From: Coraliomargarita_B sp046540835
GTDB taxonomy: Bacteria; Verrucomicrobiota; Verrucomicrobiia; Opitutales; Coraliomargaritaceae
Length of the DNA: 29,276 bases
Direction of reading: 5' to 3'
Assembly: GCA_046540835.1 (NCBI GenBank)
Contig: JBKHEL010000029.1
Coordinates: forward strand, 1-29,276
The position numbers were made by a program, and so were the translations under genes. Positions within the stretch are counted from its first letter, which is position 1. Every line of letters starts with the position of its first letter. The notes under the pieces are model-generated. The model saw only the letters and a list, made by a program, of their open reading frames with translations. It searched no databases and was not told the origin of the DNA. This document shows positions 1 to 7,553 of this stretch, piece after piece.

Positions 1-48
1 CCCTGGCAGGCTGCCAAACAGGCTTATGCTGCGCTCGAGAAACCATGA
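1..48 (+). CDS. C-terminal tail of a gene entering from the left (partial)
   Basis: Frame 1 is open from the first base and reads PWQAAKQAYAALEKP before TGA at 46-48. The same frame then stays open for a further 26 codons, with a charged, helix-like composition (SREFFEDLQRAYKREG...), and ends at TGA 127-129. The second stretch has no start codon and no ribosome binding site, so it looks like the original end of the same protein cut by a nonsense change; a TGG to TGA change would restore KPWSREFF. Too little is present to name a family. It converges on the gene at 153-1277. Confidence 0.4.
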   Translation, partial: PWQAAKQAYAALEKP

Positions 49-152
49 TCCCGGGAATTCTTCGAGGATCTGCAGCGCGCCTATAAGCGGGAAGGGATCG
101 AGGTCGAGGCGAGCTCGACCGAGCGCTGATTGTTCTGTTGGGTGGTTCCCCT

Positions 153-1277
153 TCACGAGCCTTCGGGGAAGTAAGCGGCTTTTCCCGTGAGCCCCAGTGT
201 CAGGGTGATGTTGAGGAAGGTGATTTCCCCCATGGACTGGCAGAGCATGAAGCGGAAGTCGTCGTGCATCGTGGCGAGTTCTTTCCTGAGTTGGAAGGTC
301 TTTTCGGTGGTGGAGATTTTATCGGCGCACATGCACTCGCGCAGATGCTGGACCCGATGCAGCGCAAAATTGAGTCTTCGTTTGATCAGGGCCCGCTCTT
401 CGCGCTGATACTGGTGGCTGGTGTCGACGTTGATCAGCTCGGTGCACAGCTTGACCACCGGGAGGTTGTTTTTGAAAAACTGCGGCAGGTAAAGGGTGCG
501 CCGGCCCTCGTAGCACTGTTGGTCGAAGTCGATGGCCCGCACGCGATACTGGTTTTGCTCAAAGTCGGGCGTGACCTCGACTACGTAGTTGTAGGCGCGC
601 ATGTCGCCGAGCAGACGGACGAAGCAGCGCTCGTTGAATTTGATGAACTCCTTGGCAAGCCGCACTTCGTGCAGATCCGGCTGCGTCAGGTGGTGGCGGA
701 TGAAATCATCTCCGGGGATGCCGATGATGTGTTCTTCGATCAGCGTGTCCTGATAAACGAGGAAGTTGATGTGATTGGGCGAGAGCAGCTCCTCGAGCTC
801 GAGGCCATAGACACGGGAGGCATCAGCCTTCTTGACGTAGAAGTAGTCGTGGTTGTCGTTGTATTGGTTGACCACCCGCACCCGCATCGGCTTGGTATTG
901 CCGAAGGTGCAAAAATCGACCCGGTCGATGTAGAGATTCGAAAGCACCGATTCGTCGCCCCCGGAGCGAAGGATGACATAGATTTTTTTCAGGCCCTCAT
1001 AGAGCTCTCTGCCAAATTGCGCTTCGTAGATGAGGGTTTGCCAGAGAGTGTCCTCGCCGTGCTTGTCGAGGAGGGGGAAGGCATCTTCATATTTGAGCAT
1101 GTCTTCATAGGTGACCGGGATCTCGATACTGCGGTCAAATGCGCTCAAGTAGCTGCGGAATGAATCGTTGATCGCAAAAAATTGTTTCCGCTTTTGTGTG
1201 ATGGCCTCTTGCATAGGTGCGAGATTGGACGATTCATCCCGGGTGGCCAACATCGAATGGGCGGCAATCGAGTTCAT
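153..1277 (-). CDS. Conserved-looking protein of unknown function, possible kinase-fold
   Basis: A 374-residue soluble protein with no signal peptide or membrane segment; I do not recognise the family. The frame is open further upstream to 1433, but that part lies antisense to the SRP RNA and reads as non-protein-like sequence, so the ATG at 1277 (MNSIAAHSML) is preferred. No clear Shine-Dalgarno precedes it. The central region carries GDMRAYNYVVEV (Asp225, Asn230) followed about 20 residues later by RAIDFDQQ (Asp250-Phe-Asp252). This resembles the D-x4-N catalytic loop and the DFG/DFD metal-binding motif of protein-kinase-like and aminoglycoside-phosphotransferase-like folds. Residues about 290-374 look helical. 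It is convergent with the gene fragment at 1-129 and divergent from ffs. The kinase idea is inference from short motifs only. Confidence 0.8.
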   Translation of the reverse strand: MNSIAAHSMLATRDESSNLAPMQEAITQKRKQFFAINDSFRSYLSAFDRSIEIPVTYEDMLKYEDAFPLLDKHGEDTLWQTLIYEAQFGRELYEGLKKIYVILRSGGDESVLSNLYIDRVDFCTFGNTKPMRVRVVNQYNDNHDYFYVKKADASRVYGLELEELLSPNHINFLVYQDTLIEEHIIGIPGDDFIRHHLTQPDLHEVRLAKEFIKFNERCFVRLLGDMRAYNYVVEVTPDFEQNQYRVRAIDFDQQCYEGRRTLYLPQFFKNNLPVVKLCTELINVDTSHQYQREERALIKRRLNFALHRVQHLRECMCADKISTTEKTFQLRKELATMHDDFRFMLCQSMGEITFLNITLTLGLTGKAAYFPEGS

Positions 1278-1318
1278 TTTTAGGTTGAAGCGGAGGATTT
1301 GTTGGTGTTTGGTTCGAG

Positions 1319-1417
1319 GTGGCCGGGTCCTATGCAACGATGGACCAGCAAATCCCGTCAGGTCCGGAAGGAAGCAGCGGTAGTTGGATTCACGTGTGCC
1401 GTAGGGTGCCTGGCCAC
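1319..1417 (+). ncRNA. ffs: Small bacterial signal recognition particle RNA (4.5S)
   Basis: The hallmark SRP RNA domain IV sequence GTCAGGTCCGGAAGGAAGCA lies at about 1357-1376. The ends pair with each other: GTGGCC at 1319-1324 against GGCCAC at 1412-1417, continued by GGGTCCTATGC against GTAGGGTGCC. This gives the single long hairpin of about 99 nt expected for the Alu-less bacterial form. A short T run follows the 3' end. A weak promoter is possible with TTGAAG at 1285-1290 and TTTGGT at 1308-1313. The RNA binds Ffh and targets nascent membrane proteins to the Sec translocon. The methyltransferase gene starts 14 nt downstream. Confidence 0.92.
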
Positions 1418-1431
1418 TTTTGTATCCGCAC

Positions 1432-2022
1432 ATGACGATGCCGCGCGACTGGAACCAAGCTTACCAAAACGGCGATACGCCCTGGGATAAGGGCGAACCC
1501 GCGCCTCCGCTGGTCGAGTTTCTCGGGCGTCGCAAACTGGTGGGGCAGGTCCTCGTCCCGGGGTGCGGCTCAGGGCATGATGTGCGCCTGTTGGCTGGGC
1601 AGGGAGCGGTGGTGACCGGGCTGGATATCGCACCGGCTGCGCTGGAGGTGGCGCGGCGCTACCCCGCAGCGGGGCGCGAGCGCTACATCTGCGGCGATTT
1701 CTGTGCCTTGGCCGAAACTTTGAGAGGCGGATTCGATCTCCTCTTTGAGCACACCTGTCTTTGTGCCATCGACCCGGCAGAGCGCCAGGCCTATGCGCGC
1801 AGTGCCGCTGCTGCGCTCCGGCCCCGCGGGTATCTGCTCGGGATTTTTTATCGCCGGGTTCAGGATACCGGTGGGGGCGGACCACCTTATCCGGTCGAGT
1901 CGGGTGAGCTGGATGCGCTGTTTGCTGCCGCTTTCGAAACCCTTGAGTCTTATGTGCCCCGCCGGACCTATCCCTCGCGTCCTTTTGGCTGCGAGGAGGT
2001 CCGCTGGATGCGCCGCCGTTGA
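1432..2022 (+). CDS. TPMT-family SAM-dependent methyltransferase
   Basis: A cytosolic class I methyltransferase of 196 residues. It opens with the thiopurine S-methyltransferase family signature W-x7-D-T-P-W-D-K-G (QNGDTPWDKGEPAPPL). The SAM-binding glycine motif follows (VLVPGCGSGHD), then the motif II acidic residue in VVTGLDIAP and an FEHTCLCAI segment matching the family. The substrate cannot be told from sequence; bacterial members methylate thiols, selenium or tellurium species, or unknown acceptors. The frame is open from a TTG at 1420, but that lies directly behind the SRP RNA. ATG 1432 or ATG 1438 (MPRDWNQAYQ) fits the family's short N-terminus; neither has a good Shine-Dalgarno. Its position right after ffs suggests possible cotranscription. 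Confidence 0.85.
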   Translation: MTMPRDWNQAYQNGDTPWDKGEPAPPLVEFLGRRKLVGQVLVPGCGSGHDVRLLAGQGAVVTGLDIAPAALEVARRYPAAGRERYICGDFCALAETLRGGFDLLFEHTCLCAIDPAERQAYARSAAAALRPRGYLLGIFYRRVQDTGGGGPPYPVESGELDALFAAAFETLESYVPRRTYPSRPFGCEEVRWMRRR

Positions 2023-2139
2023 GGCCTAAAGCCCGGCTATTCCGACTGCTCCCACCCCGCGAGATTTTTTGGGTGCTTTCTTTGAGCTTTTTTCTTTGGT
2101 CTCTTGCGAGTCGGTGGTTTTCGACCTTTAATCCGAAAT

Positions 2140-2778
2140 ATGGATTTATCGGATTTGAGGCAGAGTTATACAAGAGGGCGGTTCTCCGAGGCGGATTTAT
2201 CGGCATCGCCTTTCGATCAGTTTGAGAAATGGTTCCAGCAAGCGGTGGACTCGCAGCTTGAGGAACCGAATGCCATGTGTCTGGCCTCGGCGGACGAGGC
2301 GGGTCGGCCGAGCACGCGTGTTGTGCTCTTGAAGAATTTTTCGAGCAAGGGGCTCGTCTTTTACACGAACTACGAAAGCCGGAAGGCAGGGGAACTCGAT
2401 GCCAATCCCTTTGCTGCGGCGAATTTCCTGTGGCTGCCCCTGCAACGCCAGGTCAACGTGACCGGGCGGGTCGAGCGGATTTCAAAAGCGGAGTCTTTGA
2501 AGTATTTCCTGAGCCGCCCGTTTGGGAGCCAGTTGGGGGCCTGGACCTCACCGCAGAGCCGGGTGATCACTTCGCGCTCGGTGCTCGAAACAAAGCTCGA
2601 CCAAATGAAACGCAAATTTGCCGAGGGCAAGGTGCCGCTTCCGGACCATTGGGGGGGCTATCGAATCATCCCCGAGACCTTTGAATTTTGGCAGGGACGC
2701 CCGAATCGACTCCATGACCGTTTTCTCTATCGCCTTCAAATCGGGAAAGGGTGGGCTGCGGAACGTCTGGCACCCTAG
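2140..2778 (+). CDS. pdxH: Pyridoxamine 5'-phosphate oxidase
   Basis: An FMN-dependent enzyme that oxidises pyridoxamine or pyridoxine 5'-phosphate to PLP, the last step of B6 synthesis and salvage. The 212-residue length is typical. Visible family motifs are PNAMCLASAD, STRVVLLKNF, FYTNYESRKAGEL, the FMN and substrate region SRPFGSQLGAW and SPQSR, and the C-terminal signature beginning EFWQGRPNRLHDR and reaching the final LAP. ATG 2140 (MDLSDLRQSY) is chosen over the upstream alternative start at 2104 because PdxH normally begins this way; no clear Shine-Dalgarno is seen. Its stop codon directly abuts the stop of the convergent AraC gene. Identification is secure. Confidence 0.95.
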   Translation: MDLSDLRQSYTRGRFSEADLSASPFDQFEKWFQQAVDSQLEEPNAMCLASADEAGRPSTRVVLLKNFSSKGLVFYTNYESRKAGELDANPFAAANFLWLPLQRQVNVTGRVERISKAESLKYFLSRPFGSQLGAWTSPQSRVITSRSVLETKLDQMKRKFAEGKVPLPDHWGGYRIIPETFEFWQGRPNRLHDRFLYRLQIGKGWAAERLAP

Positions 2779-3438
2779 CTAGAGCCTTGACGACACGCGT
2801 GACTGCGTTTTGGGCGTGCGCATCGACTTCCGGAACTGGCGGGGGGAGCAGCCCTCTAGTTTCGCGAAACTTCTGTTAAATTGAGAGAGCGATTGAAATC
2901 CGCTCTCGTAAGCGATCTCGGTGATCGGGCGGTCGGTCCGGCGCAGTTGTTCCTGTGCGGTGGCCAGTCTGACTTGAGTTAAATATTCGGAGAAGTTGAT
3001 CCCCAGCGATTGATGAAACAGTCTTGAGAGACGCTCCCGGCTCAGGCCGACCTCGGCGGCGACATCGGCGAGGCTGATGGGATCACCGTGATGTTCGCGC
3101 AAAAAGTTTGCGGCCCGATTGATTTTGGCAGGGACGGCACCGACCGAGTGAGCTGGTGGTGCCGTCAACTCGAGGGTAAAAATACGCACCGCCATCAGGA
3201 GCCAGCGCTGATAAGCTTCATTTCGCTCTTTTTTGGCGCTCGCGGCAAATCCGATCCGGCCCAGATGAATCGCCCCGATTGCTATCGGCACGCTGACCGA
3301 ATCGGCAGGCGTATCCTCCTCGCAGCTGATGAACCAGAGCCGTTTGCGAAAGAGTATTCGCGCATCCGCTTTGAGTCGGTCCAGCAGGCCGCTGTGCTGT
3401 AACCGTTGGGTCAATGCTTTCTTTGCGATGGTCGGCAT
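2779..3438 (-). CDS. AraC/XylS-family transcriptional regulator
   Basis: A 219-residue DNA-binding regulator. The C-terminal half (about 105-205) has the two AraC helix-turn-helix units: ISLADVAAEVGLSRERLSRL and the signature ending SGFQSLSQFNRSFAKLEGCSP. The N-terminal 95 residues hold a compact domain with a Cys and the pattern SVPIAIGAIHLGRIGF. This resembles the ligand-binding PocR-type domain found on some AraC proteins, but in shortened form (inference). It is transcribed away from the P-loop gene at 3556 across a 117-bp AT-rich gap, an arrangement that often means the regulator controls its divergent neighbour. Convergent with pdxH, with adjacent stop codons. Confidence 0.9.
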   Translation of the reverse strand: MPTIAKKALTQRLQHSGLLDRLKADARILFRKRLWFISCEEDTPADSVSVPIAIGAIHLGRIGFAASAKKERNEAYQRWLLMAVRIFTLELTAPPAHSVGAVPAKINRAANFLREHHGDPISLADVAAEVGLSRERLSRLFHQSLGINFSEYLTQVRLATAQEQLRRTDRPITEIAYESGFQSLSQFNRSFAKLEGCSPRQFRKSMRTPKTQSRVSSRL

Positions 3439-3555
3439 GTTATTTTCTTGAGGTGCCCGATCATTGGTGTCAATAGATGCGCGATAAACACAATTACTGC
3501 GTAGTTTTGATTCTTAAGTTCTGTTAATATCGCAGCTTCCTAACATTACCAAAAT
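3439..3555. promoter_or_regulatory. Divergent intergenic control region (AraC gene / P-loop gene)
   Basis: This 117-bp gap is clearly more AT-rich than its surroundings and must carry the start signals for both divergent genes. A TAATAT hexamer close to the 3556 start could be a -10 element, but no convincing -35 sits at the right distance. No strong dyad for an AraC site stands out by eye. Neither gene has a good Shine-Dalgarno. Confidence 0.4.
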
Positions 3556-5472
3556 ATGAAAACAGAAAATACAGAAACCTCCTTCAGCCACCCGCTGATC
3601 AACTATAAACTCCCCGACGCGGTCGAGCGGGTTTTAGCCGCCGCACCCTCGGTGACGGTCCCTGAAAGCTTCGATGACGTGCGTGCTCTGGCCGTGCGTG
3701 ATGCGGACGATCGGGGCTGGCATGAGGTGGCCTACGATGTGCCCGGGAAGGGTTCGGTCGTGGAGGCCCGCGTGTGCAAGGTGAAGAATGGCATCGCCGC
3801 GAACTACATCGAGCCCTACATGCGCCGCCGGGACCCCGATTGTATGGTGATTGGCGATTCGGGACCGACGGATAAGCCGACTTATCAGGCGCGTTTCGGC
3901 GAGTCCTTCGATCCTCTCCGCGAGGAATCGCTCGAATGGCTCTCAAAGCAGCCGCTCGCCGTCTATCCCTTTAATGCCGGGATCGCGGGCAAGGGGACTG
4001 ATGCGATGGTGGTCGCGCCCGACAATGCCGGATTCTTTGCGCTTGGGCTTGCTCTGCTGCAGGGCATGATCACTCCGGATAAGGTCCCGGAGGGCTTTTC
4101 CCCCAAGGCGGTGATCTACGTCATGCCGCCTTATCGGCACACACATTTTGAAGGCAAGCAGGTGGTCGTGCACAACCGCCTGGAAGGGATGCATGAGCTC
4201 TTCAGTTACAACTTGTATCCGGGGCCGAGCGCGAAAAAGGGGATTTACGGGGTGTTGTTGACCCTGGGTGAGCAGGAGAAATGGATCACCATGCACTGCT
4301 CAACAGCGGAGGTGGTCACGCCCTATGATTCGAAGGTCGTCATCTCGCACGAGGGTGCTTCCGGAGGAGGAAAGAGTGAGCTGCTCGAGCAGGTTCACCG
4401 CCAGTCCGATGGTTCGCTCCTGCTCGGAAAAAACGTGCTGACCGGGGACAAGCGTGCGCTGAGTCTCCCCCAGGCCTGCACGATCAATCCGGTGACCGAT
4501 GATATGGCGCTTTGTCACCCCTCGCTGCTCACAGAAAATGGTAAGCTTGGGTTGGTTGATGCAGAAGATGCCTGGTTTCTCCGGATCAATCATATCGACC
4601 AGTATGGCGTCGACCCGCATCTGGAGAAGCTCACGATCGAACCGCCGGAGGACCTGCTGTTTCTCAACATCGACGCGCAGCCGAATAGCACAGCGCTCAT
4701 TTGGGACCACATCGAGGATGAGCCGGGCCAACCCTGCCCGAATCCCCGCGTGGTGGTGCCGCGTTCCGCGATGCCGGGTGTTGTCGAAGGTGCGGTCGAA
4801 GTCGATATCCGAAGCTTTGGGGTGCGCTGCCCCGCCTGCACGGCAGAGAAGCCAACCTATGGGATTATCGGTATGTTCCACGTGCTCCCGCCGGCGCTTG
4901 CCTGGCTCTGGCGTTTGGTCGCTCCCCGGGGCCATGCGAACCCGAGCATTGTCGACAGCGAGGGCATGTCTTCGGAGGGTGTGGGCTCCTACTGGCCCTT
5001 TGCCACCGGTCGCCGCGTGGATCAGGCCAACTTGATTCTCCAGCAAATCGTCGACACGCCTGCTGTGGATTACATTCTGATCCCGAACCAGCACATTGGT
5101 GCCTGGGAGGTCAGCTTCATGCCGCAGTGGATCACCCGTGAGTATATCGCGCGGCGCAACGGTGCGAAATTCACCTCCAAGCAGGTCGTGCCCTCACGCT
5201 GCCCGCTTCTGGGTTGGAGTCCCGATGCGATCATGGTCGAAGCCCGTCAAATCGGCTCCTGGTTCTTCCAGGTAGAAAAGCAGCCGGAGGTCGGGGTGGA
5301 GGCCTACGATGCCGGGGCTAAAATCCTCACGGAATTTTTCCGGAGCGAGTTGAAGAACTTCGACTCACCGGATCTCATGCCGCTGGGCCAAAAGATCATC
5401 CAATGCTGCCTCGATGGGGGTAAAATCGAGGACTATGATGCGCTTCTTGGCGAGGGCACGTTGAAGTCCTAG
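3556..5472 (+). CDS. DUF4914-like protein with PEPCK/HPr-kinase-type P-loop
   Basis: A large soluble protein of 638 residues. It matches, from memory, the uncharacterised DUF4914 family (PF16260): VAYDVPGKGSVVEARV and EPYMRRRDPDCMVIGD near the N-terminus, PANAGFF-like PDNAGFFALGLALLQGM mid-protein, and a conserved C-terminal half. A Walker A motif GASGGGKS lies at residues 267-274 with a following Glu. This is close to the G-x-S-G-x-G-K-S-E loop of HPr kinase and to the P-loop of ATP-type PEP carboxykinase, so nucleotide-dependent phosphotransfer is likely. A CPAC pair (Cys425, Cys428) may bind metal or act in redox. It is not a standard GTP-PEPCK, because the kinase-1a loop and the PEP-binding blocks of that family are not visible. 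The reaction is unknown. It is monocistronic and ends in a strong terminator. Confidence 0.85.
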   Translation: MKTENTETSFSHPLINYKLPDAVERVLAAAPSVTVPESFDDVRALAVRDADDRGWHEVAYDVPGKGSVVEARVCKVKNGIAANYIEPYMRRRDPDCMVIGDSGPTDKPTYQARFGESFDPLREESLEWLSKQPLAVYPFNAGIAGKGTDAMVVAPDNAGFFALGLALLQGMITPDKVPEGFSPKAVIYVMPPYRHTHFEGKQVVVHNRLEGMHELFSYNLYPGPSAKKGIYGVLLTLGEQEKWITMHCSTAEVVTPYDSKVVISHEGASGGGKSELLEQVHRQSDGSLLLGKNVLTGDKRALSLPQACTINPVTDDMALCHPSLLTENGKLGLVDAEDAWFLRINHIDQYGVDPHLEKLTIEPPEDLLFLNIDAQPNSTALIWDHIEDEPGQPCPNPRVVVPRSAMPGVVEGAVEVDIRSFGVRCPACTAEKPTYGIIGMFHVLPPALAWLWRLVAPRGHANPSIVDSEGMSSEGVGSYWPFATGRRVDQANLILQQIVDTPAVDYILIPNQHIGAWEVSFMPQWITREYIARRNGAKFTSKQVVPSRCPLLGWSPDAIMVEARQIGSWFFQVEKQPEVGVEAYDAGAKILTEFFRSELKNFDSPDLMPLGQKIIQCCLDGGKIEDYDALLGEGTLKS

Positions 5473-5492
5473 CCCGTCTCCGTTGCTTTCCG

Positions 5493-5527
5493 GGCCCGGC
5501 GGTGGTGATCCACCGCCGGGCCTTTTT
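5493..5527 (+). terminator. Rho-independent terminator
   Basis: A 13-bp perfect GC-rich stem, GGCCCGGCGGTGG pairing with CCACCGCCGGGCC around a TGAT loop, is followed directly by five T residues. It lies 21 nt after the stop of the P-loop gene and reads on the plus strand. The other strand has no T run at the matching side, so it does not look bidirectional for pyrG. Confidence 0.93.
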
Positions 5528-5601
5528 GTTTCAGTCCGGCGCGATGGACAGGCGGACAGGCCTTTTGTGGTCCGGGTGTTTCGCGTCAAGCGAATGCCGG
5601 A

Positions 5602-7215
5602 TCATTGCTTATACTTCAAAGCCGAGGCGATGAAGTTGGCGAAGAGCGGGTGTGCGGCATTCGGCTTGGACTTGAACTCCGGGTGGAACTGCACGGCCAC
5701 ATACCAGGGGTGGTCGGGTATTTCGACGATTTCCACGAGGTCGCGTTCCGGGTTGACGCCGGCGATCCGGAGCCCGGCTTCCCGGAGTTGGTCGCGGTAG
5801 GCGTTATTCAATTCAAACCGGTGGCGGTGCCGTTCGGAAATTTCGAGTGTGCCGTAGGCGTGGCGGCTGAAGCTGTCCTCGGAGAGTCGGCAGGGGCAAG
5901 CACCCAGCCGCATGTTGCCGCCCTTCGTGCTCAGGCCCTTTTGGTCCTCCATGATATCAATCACCGGATACGGGGTTTTGTCATCAAACTCCGTGCTGTT
6001 GGCGTCCGTGAGGCCGGCCACGTTGCGCGCGTATTCGATCACCGCAATCTGCATGCCGAGGCAGAGTCCAAAGTAGGGAACACCATTTTCCCGGGCGTAT
6101 TTCGCGGCGGCAATTTTGCCCTCGGTGCCGCGGTCACCGAAACCGCCGGGGATCAGGATGCCGTCCAGCGATGCCAGATGGTTTGACGGGTTATCTTCGA
6201 GTTCCTCGGCGTCGACCCGAACGATGCGCACGGCTGTATCGTTGGCGATGCCGGCGTGGATGATCGACTCGTAGACTGATTTGTAAGCATCCTGGAGCTC
6301 AATGTATTTTCCGACAACGCCGATCTCGACCTTGTGACTCGGGGCTTTGAGCCGGCGCACCACATCGTGCCAGACTTTCATGTCGTTGTCCGGGGCGACC
6401 AGTTCGAGGTGCTCGACGATCAGGTCGTCCACGTTTTCGGCTTTGAGGGCAAGTGGGAGTTCGTAGATCGACGTTTCCACATCCATCTCCTCAATGACCG
6501 CTTTCACCGGAACATTGCAAAAGAGCGAGAGCTTTTGCCGCATCTCGTTATTCATGGGTTGTTCCGTGCGGCAGACGAGGATATCCGGCTGAATGCCGAT
6601 TTCCCGCAGCTTGGCCACGCTCTGCTGGCTGGGCTTTGTTTTCAGTTCCCCGGCGGCCTTCAAATAGGGCAGAAGCGTGCAGTGCAGGAACAGGATGTTG
6701 CGGTGGCCCACTTCAAGCGCGAATTGTCGCATCGCTTCGAGGAAGGGCAGGCCCTCAATATCCCCGATCGTCCCGCCAAGTTCGGTAATCAGCACATCCA
6801 CATCGTCCTCACCGCCCCGGTAGATCCGTTCTTTGATCTCGTTGGTCACGTGGGGGATGACCTGAACGGTCGCACCGAGATAGTCGCCGCGCCGCTCTTT
6901 TTGAATGACGGTCTCGTAAACCTGACCCGAAGTCAGGTTGTTGAAGCGGCTGAGTTCGCCCGAGGTGAAACGCTCATAGTGGCCGAGGTCGAGGTCGGTC
7001 TCGGCTCCGTCATTGAGCACATAGACTTCTCCGTGCTGGAACGGGCTCATGGTGCCCGGGTCGACGTTTAAGTAGGGGTCGAACTTCTGCAGGCGGACCT
7101 TGAGCCCGCGCTGCTCAAGCAGTGCCCCGATTGCCGCCGAGGTCAGGCCTTTTCCCAGAGAGGAGACGACGCCTCCCGTGACAAATATGTATTTCATGCT
7201 GTTTTGCTGCGCCAT
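5602..7215 (-). CDS. pyrG: CTP synthase
   Basis: Makes CTP from UTP, ATP and glutamine in the cytosol, the last step of pyrimidine nucleotide synthesis. Full length at 537 residues. The N-terminal synthase domain starts MKYIFVTGGVVSSLGKGL with the P-loop-like nucleotide site, followed by FDPYLNVDPGTMSP and ELGGTIGDIEGLPFLEA. The C-terminal class I glutamine amidotransferase has PGGFGDRG, the nucleophile Cys385 in FGLCLGMQ, and the His-x-Glu pair in VQFHPEF. The frame opens at MAQQNS; the second Met at 7197 is an equally possible start, and neither has a strong Shine-Dalgarno. It stands alone, convergent with the P-loop gene and divergent from sdhCAB. Confidence 0.97.
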   Translation of the reverse strand: MAQQNSMKYIFVTGGVVSSLGKGLTSAAIGALLEQRGLKVRLQKFDPYLNVDPGTMSPFQHGEVYVLNDGAETDLDLGHYERFTSGELSRFNNLTSGQVYETVIQKERRGDYLGATVQVIPHVTNEIKERIYRGGEDDVDVLITELGGTIGDIEGLPFLEAMRQFALEVGHRNILFLHCTLLPYLKAAGELKTKPSQQSVAKLREIGIQPDILVCRTEQPMNNEMRQKLSLFCNVPVKAVIEEMDVETSIYELPLALKAENVDDLIVEHLELVAPDNDMKVWHDVVRRLKAPSHKVEIGVVGKYIELQDAYKSVYESIIHAGIANDTAVRIVRVDAEELEDNPSNHLASLDGILIPGGFGDRGTEGKIAAAKYARENGVPYFGLCLGMQIAVIEYARNVAGLTDANSTEFDDKTPYPVIDIMEDQKGLSTKGGNMRLGACPCRLSEDSFSRHAYGTLEISERHRHRFELNNAYRDQLREAGLRIAGVNPERDLVEIVEIPDHPWYVAVQFHPEFKSKPNAAHPLFANFIASALKYKQ

Positions 7216-7553
7216 AATTTAATCGGAAGAGCCCTTCTGCTGCTGGCTCCGGGCGGAGATTCAACGCCCGCCCCGTTGCCGAAGGCAAACCTTTTCGCTT
7301 TTTGGGCGAATTCCGGCGCGTTTTTGAATAAGCCAGTTGATTGCGAACTGGTCGCAACATTAGAAAACTTGATTTTAAGTTGGACTTGTTCGTGAAAAAT
7401 TATTTTCAACAACCCGAGTGGCTTCGGTTCGAAGGTTCGGAAGAAAGCTTTTCTAATTTCTTTTATTGCCTTTACTACTATCGCGTTGCTCACCGGCTGC
7501 CTGTTTGAAAACGGCGGGAAGTCGCTTACTTATTCAAATCTCTAATTCGATTT
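7216..7553. promoter_or_regulatory. Intergenic region between pyrG and sdhC (338 bp)
   Basis: No convincing gene by standard rules. It must hold the start signals of pyrG (leftward) and of the sdh operon (rightward). A perfect 6-5-6 dyad TTGCGA-ACTGG-TCGCAA at 7341-7357 could be an operator. TTGGAC at 7380-7385 and TATTTT at 7401-7406 are a possible but short-spaced (15 bp) promoter pair. Bases 7396-7545 also hold an open frame coding for a lipoprotein-signal-like peptide with no usual start codon, described separately. Confidence 0.4.
7396..7545 (+). pseudogene. Open frame with lipoprotein signal-like peptide but no canonical start
   Basis: Directly upstream of sdhC a frame opens after TGA 7393-7395 and runs to TAA 7543-7545. 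Its middle reads KVRKKAFLISFIAFTTIALL followed by TGC and a short tail LFENGGKSLTYSNL. That is a positively charged n-region, a hydrophobic core and an LTGC lipobox, the layout of a small lipoprotein. No ATG, GTG or TTG lies before the signal: the codon at the expected start is GTT (7435). It is either a decayed small lipoprotein gene, a gene using a rare start, or chance. Eight bases separate its stop from the sdhC ATG. Confidence 0.3.

Noticed and set aside
146..172. TTCCCC...GGGGAA hairpin between the convergent genes at the left end as a terminator
   Set aside because: Only 6 bp, inside the coding end of the minus gene, and no T run on either side.
138..1163. Long plus-strand open frame of 341 codons
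   Set aside because: It mirrors the minus-strand gene at 153-1277, has no motif or ribosome site, and its composition is that of a shadow frame.
1358..2206. Long minus-strand open frame of 282 codons opposite the methyltransferase
   Set aside because: Arg/Pro/Ala-rich shadow of a GC-rich plus-strand gene with clear family motifs; it also covers ffs.
3556..5472. First reading as GTP-dependent PEP carboxykinase
   Set aside because: Length and a P-loop suggested it, but the GTP-PEPCK kinase-1a and PEP-binding motifs are not visible and the sequence fits the uncharacterised DUF4914 family better.
7194..7493. Minus-strand frame of 99 codons in the pyrG-sdhC gap
   Set aside because: Overlaps the pyrG start, has no motif and no ribosome site.
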